Shown here piece after piece: positions 7,686 through 16,403 of a stretch of 20,187 nucleotides of DNA. This DNA is from a virus. Each line of letters begins with the position of its first letter. Within the stretch, counting starts at the first letter, position 1. The stretch covers positions 1-20,187 of the IMG/VR virus record IMGVR_UViG_3300045911_000771. The stretch is one strand, 5' to 3'. The translations under genes were made by a program, and so were the position numbers. A model generated the notes under the pieces. The model saw only the letters and a program-made list of their open reading frames with translations. It was not told where the DNA came from and did not search any database.

Positions 7686-10600
7686 CTATGTTTGGACGAC
7701 CACCGTCAGGTCCGACCCCGGATCCGGCGACGCGACGGCCAGGATATCGAAGGCCAGGTCGTCGCCCTCGTAAAGCACCGGCGTCGGCCAGATGGTTGGC
7801 CGGATGCGCTCACCGGCGGCGTGGTCCTTCGTCACGATTGCCTGGAACGATTGATTCTCAGCATCGACGCTGATCACGCGGACGTACTCCTCATTCGTGC
7901 CGCCGGGATCGAGGAAGACGAAGCCGCCGGCGACGAGGCCAAGTCGGTTCGCGCCATAGGAGGCCGTCTGCAAGGTCTGCGGATCGGGCCCGGCAGTCAC
8001 CGCCGAGATCAGCACTAGGCCGTAGTCGGCATATGGCAGGCGGCGGGTGGCGGGGAGCCCCAAGGCCTCGTTATTCACCAGAAAGTCGTAGGTGGTCTTG
8101 TAGGCGTCCGGCAAAGCCTGCGCGATGCCCATGTGCTCGATCGGTTCCCACGTCGCGCCTCCGTCCCGGCTGGTCTTCACCAGGAACGCTGACTGCCCGT
8201 CGGTCGTGCCCCGCTGAACGTAGGCGTAGACGCAACGGATCGAGGCGGCGTCCTGCACCTTGAGCGGGATGACGACGTTCTCCTGCACCGTCAGCGGGCC
8301 CGGCACCTGGAAGGTGTAGGCACCGCCGTTGCAGGTGCGGAGACCGGGCATGTGGGGCTCGTTGTGCCGTGAGAGCGGGAATACGGTGAAAGGCCCGTAG
8401 CCGAAGTGGTTGGCCACGCCGGCCAGCGCGGCCACGATGCAGGCGCTCGGCAAATTCGCCTCGATTCTGGCGGGCAGGTCCGGCGTGCGAAAGAAGCCCT
8501 TGCGCACGCTGAAGGTGAATGTCTTCTGGTCGAGCTTGTAGAAGCGGATGCCGGCAAGAGGCGCGCAGCGCAGAGTGCCGAAGGTCGCCTGGCCCTCGGG
8601 TACGCCCGGGTAGGCGCGTTGTAGGTGAAACTCGCCGCTCGGCACGACGTCGCCCGGTGCGCCAGGACCGATGATCTGAACGCACTCATACGACCGCCGG
8701 CCTGGGTTCGCAGGGTCGGCCGACTCATCGTTGAAGACGACGAAGTCGCCTACCCGGAAGACCCGTTGTGTATCGGGATTGACTGTGCAGACCACGGTGA
8801 CGGGGTCGGTCGCAGCATCGATTGCGGTGTCGATAGCCGCCCAGAGATCGGTCGTCAACTCGTCCACGTAGTAGAGCGCCAGGGTGATCTCGTGCGCGCC
8901 AACGATGTTCGAGTTGCCGGAGGCGTCGGGCGCAACCGTCATGTCGTCGATGGCGAACGTGCCGTAGTCGCCCAGGCGAGGAACGCCGTTCAGCACGCCG
9001 GGGACGCCCGTGTCGATGAGCACTTCTTCTGTGGGCGGCTCCGGCACAACGTCGGCGGGCTTTGGGCCAGCGACCAGGTCGTACATCGAGTCCGTGGTCG
9101 TGCGGCCCTGGATGTCGATCGAGTAGTCCCGGTTCAACCGCCAGCCGGTCACGCGAAACTCGCCCTGCCCGCCAGGCATGTCAGGATGGGTCATCGAGCA
9201 GACCATGCCGGGTTCGGTGTTGAGGGCAAGCACGGTTGTGCGGAAGCCGATCTGGCGCGCCTTCTTCCACTCCTCCGAGGTGATGCCGCCCAGTTCCTCG
9301 CGCAGCCGCACGGTGATGATGCGCGCCGCTTGCGACTTCGACGCCGTGCCGGAGAGATTCACCGTTGACTTCAGGAACAGCGGACCCGCGCCGCCGCTGA
9401 TGAGTGTGGCGTGGTCGATGTCGTAGAGCGAGATCGAGTTCGCAACGAACTCGAAGTCCTCGTCGGCGAAGTTGGCGGTCAGATGGTTGAACGAAGGTCT
9501 CAACGGCGCGAGTTGCAGGCTCCGGAACAGGATGTTGCCTTCGGTGAAGGCCTCGACCGCTGACGAGTTCATACGGACGCCGAGCTTCAGCTTGCCATTG
9601 GCGAACGTGTAGTAGCCCAGGCAGTTCATCAAGACTTCCTGGAGCCAGTCGCGCAGCGGCTTCTCCTCCTGGAGCACGCCGCGGAACTTGAACTGCGTTT
9701 CCGTGCCCGTACCCACCAGCCTCGAAACCTGCTCGTCACAGATCGCCGCCGCCGCGATGGCCGCATCGACATCGAACAGGGTCTCGGCGAAATCGAGTTG
9801 CTCCGTGGCGGCGCCCGCGCCCAGACGCAGCCCTCGGGCACGGAGGAGCATGTTGACTGCGATCCAGATCGGATTGGTCAGGGGCGGCCCGAAGACGCGC
9901 ACGCCGGGCGAAGTCCAAACCCAGCCGCTCAGTCCCTGGGCGACGACCGCCTCCATGGCGTGCTCGCTCAGCCGCGAGAGTTGCAGCCCTTTGGCGTCCG
10001 AACGGCGGATCATGAGGAACGCCGTTCCGGCCGCGCGCTCCGGGCCAGCGTCGGTATCCATGCCGAAGGTGGTTGGGTTCGGGTCGGCCCCCAGACTGGT
10101 CATCAGTCCGAGCGAACCCGGGTAGCCGTGGTGGAACTGCCCGTCCAGTTTGTGGCCCGTGCCATAAGCGCCCAGCGGGCCTTCGCCCACGATGCCCACC
10201 GCTGCATAGAAGTCGCTCTCGTCGCGGCCCATGGCGATCTTGGCGTTCACGGGCATGGGCGAGTCGGTGTAGATCTCTGGCAGAACCTGATCGTAGATCG
10301 AGTCGGCGACCAACGAGACGGAGGTGAGCGTCGAGCGGCCGAAGCCCCAGACGCCGGTCGAGTTGTCCTTGATGCGCACGCCCTGCGGCTTGGCCATGAT
10401 GCCGCCGTAGTAGTCGTTCATGCCGTGGGCGCGGCAGCCGTTGGGCGTGTCGAATCCTTTGTCGCAGCGAGTGGGATCGGCATTAAGGAAATGCACCAGA
10501 TCGAGCGCGCCTTGTGAGGCGAACGGACAGGCCCTGGAGTTGAAGGGCTTCCAGCAGGTGCGGGAGATTTTGCGCGTCGGGTATGGCAGATTGAGCTCGT

Positions 10601-11438
10601 AGAGCCCATCGGCGGCGGTGACGCGGAACTCCGGACCCGCATCGCAGGTCCAGTTCACGATGTTTCCCTTCCAGAGATCGAGCTTAATGCCGGTGCCAAC
10701 GTGGTACAGGCTGAAGGCGATCTGGGCGCGGAAGAGGTCGACGTCGTTGGCAAGATCCCGCATCACGCGGTCGGCGTTGCCGAAGGTGAACTGAGCCTCG
10801 TCGGACTCGTTTCCGATGGATTGCGAGATGCCGTCGAATTCGACCACGCGGGCCTGGTAAAGCTGGCCGCCGATGGTGCATCGCCGGTCGGAGACATGGA
10901 TGGCAGGGTAGCCAGGTTCGAGCGGCTGGATGCGAACGAGCGGGATGATCTCCTGGACCTGCGAGAGCAGCGCGGTTTGGAGCGCGGCGGGTGGGAAGCG
11001 GTGGACCGTCTGGTTCAGCGGATAAGACGGGCCGGTCTGGGGGATCTCAATAAGAGTTACGCCAAGCGAGCAGGCCCAGTCCGCGACCATCTCCCAGGAG
11101 AGCGGTTCGTTGGCGAAGCGGCAAATGACGGGCGTGGTCCCGGTGCCGCTGTCGTTGGGGGCGTTGTAGGTGAAAGCCCCGTATGGGCCGTACTTCGTCT
11201 CCCAGAAGTTGCGCAGGGCGATGCGCTCGGCGTCGCGGAGCCATTGCTTGCGAATCGTGAATCTCCGCGCGCCGGTGCCGAGGAGGATGCGCTGCTCCAC
11301 TTTCCCATTGCCACTGCCGAACTGATGCACGGCGACGTCATGTTCGCGGCGGACCTCGATCGGGTAATCGGGCGTGAGCGGAAACACTCCCGACGCTGCG
11401 ATCTCTGGGACCGGGACGTTGCCGATGGAGTCGGGCAT
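7686..11438 (-). CDS. Fused tail hub protein (gpM-like + gpL-like Fe-S + gpJ-like)
   Basis: 1250 residues from ATG 11438; a TTG at 11453 would add 5 residues, and neither start has a clear ribosome site. Residues about 15-135 resemble the gpM/DUF2460 distal tail fold (FTIRKQW, FWETKYGPYGAFTYNAP, ending GVTLIEIP). Residues about 155-350 resemble gpL/DUF2163/BR0599: DRRCTIGGQLYQARVVEFDG, then four cysteines at 295, 304, 325 and 335 (CWKPFNSRACPF and CDKGFDTPNGC), followed by YYGGI. In lambda gpL the equivalent cysteines hold a [4Fe-4S] cluster. Residues about 510-795 look like the gpJ/phage-tail-3 hub (NPIWIAVNMLL, LQEEKPLRDWLQEVL, GYYTFANGKLKLGV). After the linker KPADVVPEPP come about 450 residues of beta-rich additions; the last, near 1166-1215, ends DHAAGERIRP, like modules in the tip and fibre. 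Role: central hub joining the tube to the tip. Lambda uses three separate genes for this. Confidence 0.8.
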   Translation of the reverse strand: MPDSIGNVPVPEIAASGVFPLTPDYPIEVRREHDVAVHQFGSGNGKVEQRILLGTGARRFTIRKQWLRDAERIALRNFWETKYGPYGAFTYNAPNDSGTGTTPVICRFANEPLSWEMVADWACSLGVTLIEIPQTGPSYPLNQTVHRFPPAALQTALLSQVQEIIPLVRIQPLEPGYPAIHVSDRRCTIGGQLYQARVVEFDGISQSIGNESDEAQFTFGNADRVMRDLANDVDLFRAQIAFSLYHVGTGIKLDLWKGNIVNWTCDAGPEFRVTAADGLYELNLPYPTRKISRTCWKPFNSRACPFASQGALDLVHFLNADPTRCDKGFDTPNGCRAHGMNDYYGGIMAKPQGVRIKDNSTGVWGFGRSTLTSVSLVADSIYDQVLPEIYTDSPMPVNAKIAMGRDESDFYAAVGIVGEGPLGAYGTGHKLDGQFHHGYPGSLGLMTSLGADPNPTTFGMDTDAGPERAAGTAFLMIRRSDAKGLQLSRLSEHAMEAVVAQGLSGWVWTSPGVRVFGPPLTNPIWIAVNMLLRARGLRLGAGAATEQLDFAETLFDVDAAIAAAAICDEQVSRLVGTGTETQFKFRGVLQEEKPLRDWLQEVLMNCLGYYTFANGKLKLGVRMNSSAVEAFTEGNILFRSLQLAPLRPSFNHLTANFADEDFEFVANSISLYDIDHATLISGGAGPLFLKSTVNLSGTASKSQAARIITVRLREELGGITSEEWKKARQIGFRTTVLALNTEPGMVCSMTHPDMPGGQGEFRVTGWRLNRDYSIDIQGRTTTDSMYDLVAGPKPADVVPEPPTEEVLIDTGVPGVLNGVPRLGDYGTFAIDDMTVAPDASGNSNIVGAHEITLALYYVDELTTDLWAAIDTAIDAATDPVTVVCTVNPDTQRVFRVGDFVVFNDESADPANPGRRSYECVQIIGPGAPGDVVPSGEFHLQRAYPGVPEGQATFGTLRCAPLAGIRFYKLDQKTFTFSVRKGFFRTPDLPARIEANLPSACIVAALAGVANHFGYGPFTVFPLSRHNEPHMPGLRTCNGGAYTFQVPGPLTVQENVVIPLKVQDAASIRCVYAYVQRGTTDGQSAFLVKTSRDGGATWEPIEHMGIAQALPDAYKTTYDFLVNNEALGLPATRRLPYADYGLVLISAVTAGPDPQTLQTASYGANRLGLVAGGFVFLDPGGTNEEYVRVISVDAENQSFQAIVTKDHAAGERIRPTIWPTPVLYEGDDLAFDILAVASPDPGSDLTVVVQT

Positions 11439-11452
11439 TATGCTAAGAGGCA

Positions 11453-12328
11453 ATGGACTGCCAGCAAGGCGCTTCTTGCCAAAGGCCGGAGGCCGATGAA
11501 GTCCGAGAACTGTTCGCTCGTTTCGGCCGAGCTTATTACTACGCTGAGGTTCTAAGCCGAGGATTGCTCAACTTGTGCGCCCTCTCCAAGCTTCCGAAAG
11601 AGGGGCCAATTACGAGACCTCGCGCCGAAGAGCACCTTCGTGAAGCATTCAGGCTGACTCTGGGGCAGGCCGTGACTTCAGTTAGTTCCTACTTCACGCC
11701 TGAGAATCTGGAGCAACTCAAGACGGCCGTGCAGCAAAGGAATTTCCTTGCCCATCACTTCTGGTTCGAATGCGCTCACCTGTTGACAAGTAAAGAGGGT
11801 GTTAAGGAGATGATATTTCAGCTCGATTTGCTTGCCGACCTATTTCAACGTCTTGACAAGGAGGTTGAGTGCGTGTCCAGGCGGGTATTGGCGCGCATCG
11901 GTATCACCGAAACAATGCTGGTTCAGTGCTTCGATGAAGTCTTGCGCGGCGAGCCGATGGAACCGCTTCCCAAAACTCGTATGCCAAAGAAAGAGGAGGT
12001 CATCATTGGTGTCTTCCGCGCTGTCAGTCCGACAACTCCTGGCAAGTCTGTCCTTCTCTTTCAAACCGATGACGGACTCATCTGGCAATTGTGCGATGCA
12101 GGTCTTGGCTGGTCGCCGTATGAAACCGTGGACGCGAATTGGGAGAAAGTCGATAAGTTCGTCGACCTTTTGCCAGCGCGAGTGAATCCCCGCCCCCCGC
12201 TCAGAGGGCCCTGGAATTTCGACATCGTCTTTGGAAAGCAGGCAAGGCTCGAAGTCAGACCGGGAGTTCGACCCGGTGAGGTTATCTTCAAGCTGAATCG
12301 AACGTCCAGCGAGCGACGCTCACGGTAA
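11453..12328 (+). CDS. HEPN-like protein, only plus-strand gene, cargo inserted against the tail operon
   Basis: 291 residues, ATG at 11453, TAA at 12326-12328; an in-frame TAA at 11444 excludes an earlier start. The N-terminal 145 residues are predicted helical (FARFGRAYYYAEVLSRGLL; EHLREAFRLTLGQAV) and contain QQRNFLAHHFW with Arg96-X4-His101, the R-X4-6-H signature of HEPN RNase and nucleotidyl-transfer-associated domains. The C-terminal half (175-291) is beta-rich and unassigned, with WQLCDAGLGWSPYETVDANW. No antitoxin-like partner lies beside it. It runs opposite to the tail genes, converges with the gpM-like gene 21 bases away, and diverges from the hub gene with 14 bases between the two ATGs. 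GC is low (26 of 60 bases in 11761-11820), a sign of recent arrival. The ribosome site is poor (AGAGG only 2 bases from ATG). The gene call is firm; the HEPN assignment is moderate and any toxin or defence role is inferred. Confidence 0.8.
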   Translation: MDCQQGASCQRPEADEVRELFARFGRAYYYAEVLSRGLLNLCALSKLPKEGPITRPRAEEHLREAFRLTLGQAVTSVSSYFTPENLEQLKTAVQQRNFLAHHFWFECAHLLTSKEGVKEMIFQLDLLADLFQRLDKEVECVSRRVLARIGITETMLVQCFDEVLRGEPMEPLPKTRMPKKEEVIIGVFRAVSPTTPGKSVLLFQTDDGLIWQLCDAGLGWSPYETVDANWEKVDKFVDLLPARVNPRPPLRGPWNFDIVFGKQARLEVRPGVRPGEVIFKLNRTSSERRSR

Positions 12329-12349
12329 GCTGGTCGGATTTAGGCGGAT

Positions 12350-12751
12350 TCAGGCCAACTCGATCAATTCGACATTCACCCCCGCGCGCCCGAGCAGCAT
12401 GGACTGATTCCAGCCGCCGGCGAAGCGCACGGTGTACCGGCCTGCAACGGCCTGTCCCGTCGGATCGTGAGAGAACTTCGGGCTGGTCTCATACGGGTCG
12501 TAGAAGTAAAACGGCTCGGCCGGGCCCTTGCGGGCGTCGAAGAAATCGCGGAGAGCCGAAAGCTGCACAGGGGTAAGCCGCTTGGCCAGCCGCCAGCGTT
12601 TGCGGCTGTTGGTCGCCTGAACGGACCGCTGCGATTCGCCGTTGCGGTACTCGTTGTCGAGCGCCGGATACTCGCGCTCATGGACGAAGGCGCGCGAGAG
12701 GCTCGCTGGCAGCACCGTCAGCGGCACTGCGTTCTGAACTGAGCCGGGCAT
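12350..12751 (-). CDS. Distal/minor tail protein, lambda gpM / DUF2460-like
   Basis: 133 residues, ATG at 12751, TGA at 12350. The pattern NSRKRWRLAKRLT, ALRDFFDARKGP, PFYFYDPYE, RYTVRFAGGW and ending GVNVELIELA fits small distal tail proteins that form the ring between tube and hub (lambda gpM, DUF2460 of gene-transfer-agent tails). The same scheme recurs in the N-terminus of the hub gene (FWETKYGPYGAFTYNAP, then GVTLIEIP), so the two are probably paralogues. The start overlaps the muramidase stop by one base (TGATG), with GGTGA 7 bases upstream as a likely ribosome site. An in-frame extension to 13075 is Arg-rich shadow sequence lying inside the muramidase gene and was rejected. In the ancestral order it would have been followed directly by the hub, but the HEPN-like gene now separates them. 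Confidence 0.72.
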   Translation of the reverse strand: MPGSVQNAVPLTVLPASLSRAFVHEREYPALDNEYRNGESQRSVQATNSRKRWRLAKRLTPVQLSALRDFFDARKGPAEPFYFYDPYETSPKFSHDPTGQAVAGRYTVRFAGGWNQSMLLGRAGVNVELIELA

Positions 12752-13197
12752 CAGACGGTCACCAGATCGATCAGTCTCTTGTCCGGGCGCGCGCCGATCC
12801 GGCTCGCCACGAAACGCGCATAGTTGGCCGGATGGTTGCCATCTGCCGAGGGCGCGTACACGCGAAACATCTCCTCCGCGGTCGGCGGCTTGCCCTGCGT
12901 GTAGCGCCCGGCGAGATACTGCCCGACCAGCACGCGCAGGATGCGCCAGCCTTCCTCGATTGCTCGCCGGCTCATCTCCTCGCGCGAGGCGCCGGGAAAT
13001 CGCTCGGACGCCCACGCGACGAAGTCCACGTAGCCGCGATAGGTCGGATAAGGCCGGCCTCGCGCGTCGCGCCACTGCCGGATGTTGCCTGGGTTAGCGT
13101 TTCGCTGAGCAAGCGTTGGCTTCGCGGCGGTGACGTAAAAGCCCTCCATCTCCGCGATGGCCCGCGCGATCTTCTCGATGAGTTCTGCTCGCGTCAC
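12751..13197 (-). CDS. Lysozyme/transglycosylase-like tail muramidase
   Basis: 148 residues, GTG start at 13197, overlapping the tape-measure stop as GTGA. The layout is that of small phage lysozyme-fold proteins: IAEMEGFYV with the probable catalytic Glu18, then QRNANPGNIRQW (the NPGN-I/L motif), YVDFVAW, and the C-terminal RVYAPSADGNHPANYARFV signature. No signal peptide or membrane segment is present, so it is not built as a free exported endolysin. Its place between tape measure and distal tail protein suggests a virion part that opens peptidoglycan during entry, a role that in other phages may be a tape-measure domain or an NlpC/P60 gene. The GTG start and the overlap suggest lower, coupled translation. 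The family is assigned by motif; the glycosidic versus transglycosylase mechanism is not decided. Confidence 0.78.
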   Translation of the reverse strand: MTRAELIEKIARAIAEMEGFYVTAAKPTLAQRNANPGNIRQWRDARGRPYPTYRGYVDFVAWASERFPGASREEMSRRAIEEGWRILRVLVGQYLAGRYTQGKPPTAEEMFRVYAPSADGNHPANYARFVASRIGARPDKRLIDLVTV

Positions 13198-16100
13198 GAC
13201 AGGATCAACCCTGGACTCAATTGCAGCCCGGTCATCTCACGGCGGCCGGCGCTGGCCTTGGTCGCGGTCATCGCCGCCGATTGCACGGCGCGCGGATTCT
13301 CCACCACCATGCGCACCGTCTCCTTCTCGAAGAACTCTTTCGCTCCTGGCACGGTGATGTTGATCACCGTGGGCCCGGCCGCGGACGACGGCGCGCCGCT
13401 GCCGATACGGTCCAGCGTCAGACCACCGGAACTCGAATGGAAGAGGCTCCCGCCTTGCTGGAGGAGTGACACTGGGCGCACAGTGGCCGGTAGCCCCGAA
13501 GTACTCTGGCCAGTCGACAGCGCGTACAACTCGACCAGGTCGCGGATCTGTTGACTCCTAATGGCCATGTCGAGATTGCCGCCAAAGGCTTGCTTGGCGA
13601 TGTCGACGATCTGCCTCAGCACGCCTTTGTCGCGGATGTCGACCCCGTAGGTGGCCTTGATCCTCTCGCGGGCCTTCTCTTGCGCGCCTTTGACGAACAG
13701 CCGCACCAGGCCGGCGACGGCGCCGATGCCTGCGCCGATCGCCGCGCCCAGAGGACCGCCATACTTGAAGCCGATCATCGCGCCGCCGGCGGTGGTCATG
13801 GCAAGACCGGAAACGCCGCCGCGCTGGAGGCCCATCAGCGCAAGCGTCGCGCCACCGAGCAGCGCGGCATTGGAGCGGCCAAGAGCCGAAAGCTTCTGAC
13901 CCATCGTAGCGGCTTCCCAGGTCACGGCCTTACCGGGTGCGTACTGGACGCCGCCGCCGAATCCGAGGAAGTCCTTCCATCCGCCGAGCAGTCCACTCAA
14001 GCCACCGCCGCCACTCGAAGGGATGAAGGGAGGCGTGCCCCAACCGCCGGCCGCGTCGCCGGGAATGGGACCACCCCCACTGCCTCCTCCGAAGACCGGC
14101 GCCGCGCCGATACCGAGCAGTCCGCCGAGTCTGCCAAGAGTACCGCCGCCGGAGGCGCCTCCACCAGCCAGTGAGACTCGCTGTCCAGTAAAGAGCTGCA
14201 TCAGCATCGCGGCAACGCGCGAGCTGACCACGTCCTTGATGGCGGTCAAGAGAGCGGTCTTGAGCGAATTGCCGATGGCAGACCAGATGGACTGCGACTT
14301 GGTCAGCAGCGCGTCGAAGACGCCTTCAGCTTGGCGCTTAAAGGAATCGAAGATCCGTTGGTTGTGATCGCGCACCAACTGCGCCTGGCGGACTGCCGCC
14401 GTCTCGCGTGCGCCCTGCATCGCGGCATCCGTGGCTTCCTGCTGGAACCGCCGGATCTCATCCCGTTGAGCGGTGAGTTCGGCGATCCTCGCCTGGATCT
14501 CGTCGGCCCGGTAGCCGAGCCGCTTGAGTTGCGCCTCTTCCTCGATCATCATCCGTGAGGTTTCCAGATCAAACAGCCGCATGCGGATCTCATGGACCCG
14601 CGTGAGGTACTCGATCTCGATCGCAGCCTTGCGCTGCTCGACGGCGACCTTCTGCTCCAGAGTCAGCGCGTTCGTGGCATCGAGCGCCCGCAACTGCGCT
14701 TCGCGCGCGATCCCGGCCCGCTGCTCTTCAATCCCGAGCATCTGCTCCAGGTGATCGAGGTTCCGCTTCGCAATCTCCTCGTTGTAGGCCAGCCGCTGTG
14801 CGAAGAGATGCGACTCGATCTCCAGCCGCCGGCGTGCGGCTTCTTCCTCCGCGGCCAGGTACTCGGCGAGGTTCTTGCGATTGGTCTCCTGGACTTCCTT
14901 TTGCCAGTTCGCAAGCCGCTCACGAAGCTCGCCGATGAAATTCTCCCACGCCGCGCGGGTCAGCGCGATCCGCTGCTCGTTGCCGCGCTCGTCGGCAAAC
15001 GTAGTCCACTTGCGGACCTGCTCCTGGACCTCGGCCATGTCCCGCGCGAAACCCGTCAGTCCGCGCCGGCGCGCTTCTTCGAGCGCCCGCGCGCTCTCGC
15101 GCTCCACCTCCAACTGGCGCTTGCGGATCTCGGCCGCTCGTTTTAGCGCTTCGAGGTCCGGCTCCGATGACGTCTTGATGGTCAGCTTGGGCCCTTCATA
15201 GTCGAACGGCTGCTCGCCAGACAGCCACCTTTTGCCGCTGATGAGTTCGCGGATCTGGTCATCGGTCATCCCCTGCTTGCGCAACGCATCGACGCTCGTC
15301 CGCCCGCTGAAGAGATCCTCGCGCAGCGCCTTGCGCTGCATCTCGTCGAAGCGGGCCTGAAGCTGATCCTGGGTGTCCTTCCACTGCGAGTAGATGGCGA
15401 AGCCCGCGCCCACCACGCCCACCGCGAGCAGGGCGTAGGGGTTGATGCTCGCGAGCTGGAGCGCGGCGATCGACTTTGCGAGCGCCATGATCTTGTCGGC
15501 GAGGGCGTAGGTGGCTAGAACCCCAGATACCCAGAGCGCCACCTCGCCGAACTTCTTGAGCAGATCGGTGTTCTCGCGGAGCCAGCCGACCAGGCCGCGC
15601 AAGTTGCCAATCAGCGCCTTGAAGTCATCCTGGAACTTGGCTCCGATGTCTTCGCGCAGGTTGTTGAACTCGCGGCGCAGCGCGCCCAGTTGTCCCTCGA
15701 CCGTCTGGGAGGCCGCCGCGTGGGCACCCTGGATCTTCGCGCCTTCGCGGATGACCGCGTTATAGCGGAACTGCTTCTCCTCGGTTTCGGTCAGGGCGCG
15801 TCCGAGCTGAAGCTGGGCGATCTGCGCTTCCTTCTGGAAGTCGACGAACAGCCCCAGGGTCCGTAGCCCGCGCGAGGCGCCCGACTCGATGGCCATCACG
15901 ATGGATTCGAGGGCTTCGCCCGCCGCGATGTTCTGGACCGCTGCCGCGTCCTTGGCCAGTTTCGCCAAACCTTGCGCCTTCGATAATTCGAGATCGGCCA
16001 CGATCAGCCGCTGCACGGCGTGCGCGGCTTCGGTGTACTCGAAGCCGATCTCCTCGATCGCGGCAACCTGCCTGGCTGCTGCCGCCGCTCCCACGCCGTG

Positions 16101-16403
16101 GGCGTTGGCCAGCGCCTTGAGCGAGGCCTCGGCCTTGGCATTCTCGGCAGCCATCATGACGGAGCCGACGGTGAACTCCTTGGCCCAGGCGAGCGCGCTC
16201 TTGATGGCGTCGGCCAGTAGGTTCCCGGCTGTGGCGCCCTTCACCATCGCGGCGGTCATGCCATCGATGCCCTGCGCCGCACCCCGGGCAGTCTTCACCG
16301 CCGACGCTTCCATGCTGGAAAGGCTCGCGTTGACGCTCTTGATGGACGCATTGGCCCTGTTGGTGTCGACTTCAACGACGAGTTCGAGCCTGTTATCGGC
16401 CAT
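13194..16403 (-). CDS. Tail tape measure protein
   Basis: 1069 residues from ATG 16403 (MADNRLELVVEVDTNRANAS, a usual tape-measure opening). The frame is open to 16541, but the extra 46 residues do not look like protein. Residues 1-280 are Ala-rich helix. Residues 285-340 hold two hydrophobic segments (ALWVSGVLATYALA and YALLAVGVVGAGFAIY). Residues 415-690 are long charged coiled coil. Residues 746-820 are Gly-rich linkers (GGGASGGGT, SSGGGG). Another hydrophobic Gly/Ala segment follows at about 845-905. The C-terminus has TVINITVPGAKEFFEKETV and AVQSAAMTATKA, typical of tape-measure ends that bind the tail initiator. At the known ratio of about 0.15 nm per residue it would set a tail of about 160 nm. 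The stop overlaps the muramidase start. The usual upstream neighbour, the G/T chaperone, is now separated from it by the outer-membrane barrel gene. Confidence 0.93.
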   Translation of the reverse strand: MADNRLELVVEVDTNRANASIKSVNASLSSMEASAVKTARGAAQGIDGMTAAMVKGATAGNLLADAIKSALAWAKEFTVGSVMMAAENAKAEASLKALANAHGVGAAAAARQVAAIEEIGFEYTEAAHAVQRLIVADLELSKAQGLAKLAKDAAAVQNIAAGEALESIVMAIESGASRGLRTLGLFVDFQKEAQIAQLQLGRALTETEEKQFRYNAVIREGAKIQGAHAAASQTVEGQLGALRREFNNLREDIGAKFQDDFKALIGNLRGLVGWLRENTDLLKKFGEVALWVSGVLATYALADKIMALAKSIAALQLASINPYALLAVGVVGAGFAIYSQWKDTQDQLQARFDEMQRKALREDLFSGRTSVDALRKQGMTDDQIRELISGKRWLSGEQPFDYEGPKLTIKTSSEPDLEALKRAAEIRKRQLEVERESARALEEARRRGLTGFARDMAEVQEQVRKWTTFADERGNEQRIALTRAAWENFIGELRERLANWQKEVQETNRKNLAEYLAAEEEAARRRLEIESHLFAQRLAYNEEIAKRNLDHLEQMLGIEEQRAGIAREAQLRALDATNALTLEQKVAVEQRKAAIEIEYLTRVHEIRMRLFDLETSRMMIEEEAQLKRLGYRADEIQARIAELTAQRDEIRRFQQEATDAAMQGARETAAVRQAQLVRDHNQRIFDSFKRQAEGVFDALLTKSQSIWSAIGNSLKTALLTAIKDVVSSRVAAMLMQLFTGQRVSLAGGGASGGGTLGRLGGLLGIGAAPVFGGGSGGGPIPGDAAGGWGTPPFIPSSGGGGLSGLLGGWKDFLGFGGGVQYAPGKAVTWEAATMGQKLSALGRSNAALLGGATLALMGLQRGGVSGLAMTTAGGAMIGFKYGGPLGAAIGAGIGAVAGLVRLFVKGAQEKARERIKATYGVDIRDKGVLRQIVDIAKQAFGGNLDMAIRSQQIRDLVELYALSTGQSTSGLPATVRPVSLLQQGGSLFHSSSGGLTLDRIGSGAPSSAAGPTVINITVPGAKEFFEKETVRMVVENPRAVQSAAMTATKASAGRREMTGLQLSPGLILS

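Noticed and set aside
11453-12350. Target-site duplications or attachment-like repeats flanking the cargo genes
   Set aside because: I compared the edges of the HEPN and DUF262 insertions by eye and found no convincing direct repeat or transposase.
12752-13075. Upstream extension of the gpM-like frame
   Set aside because: Lies wholly inside the muramidase gene, Arg-rich and not protein-like; ATG 12751 with the TGATG overlap explains the start.
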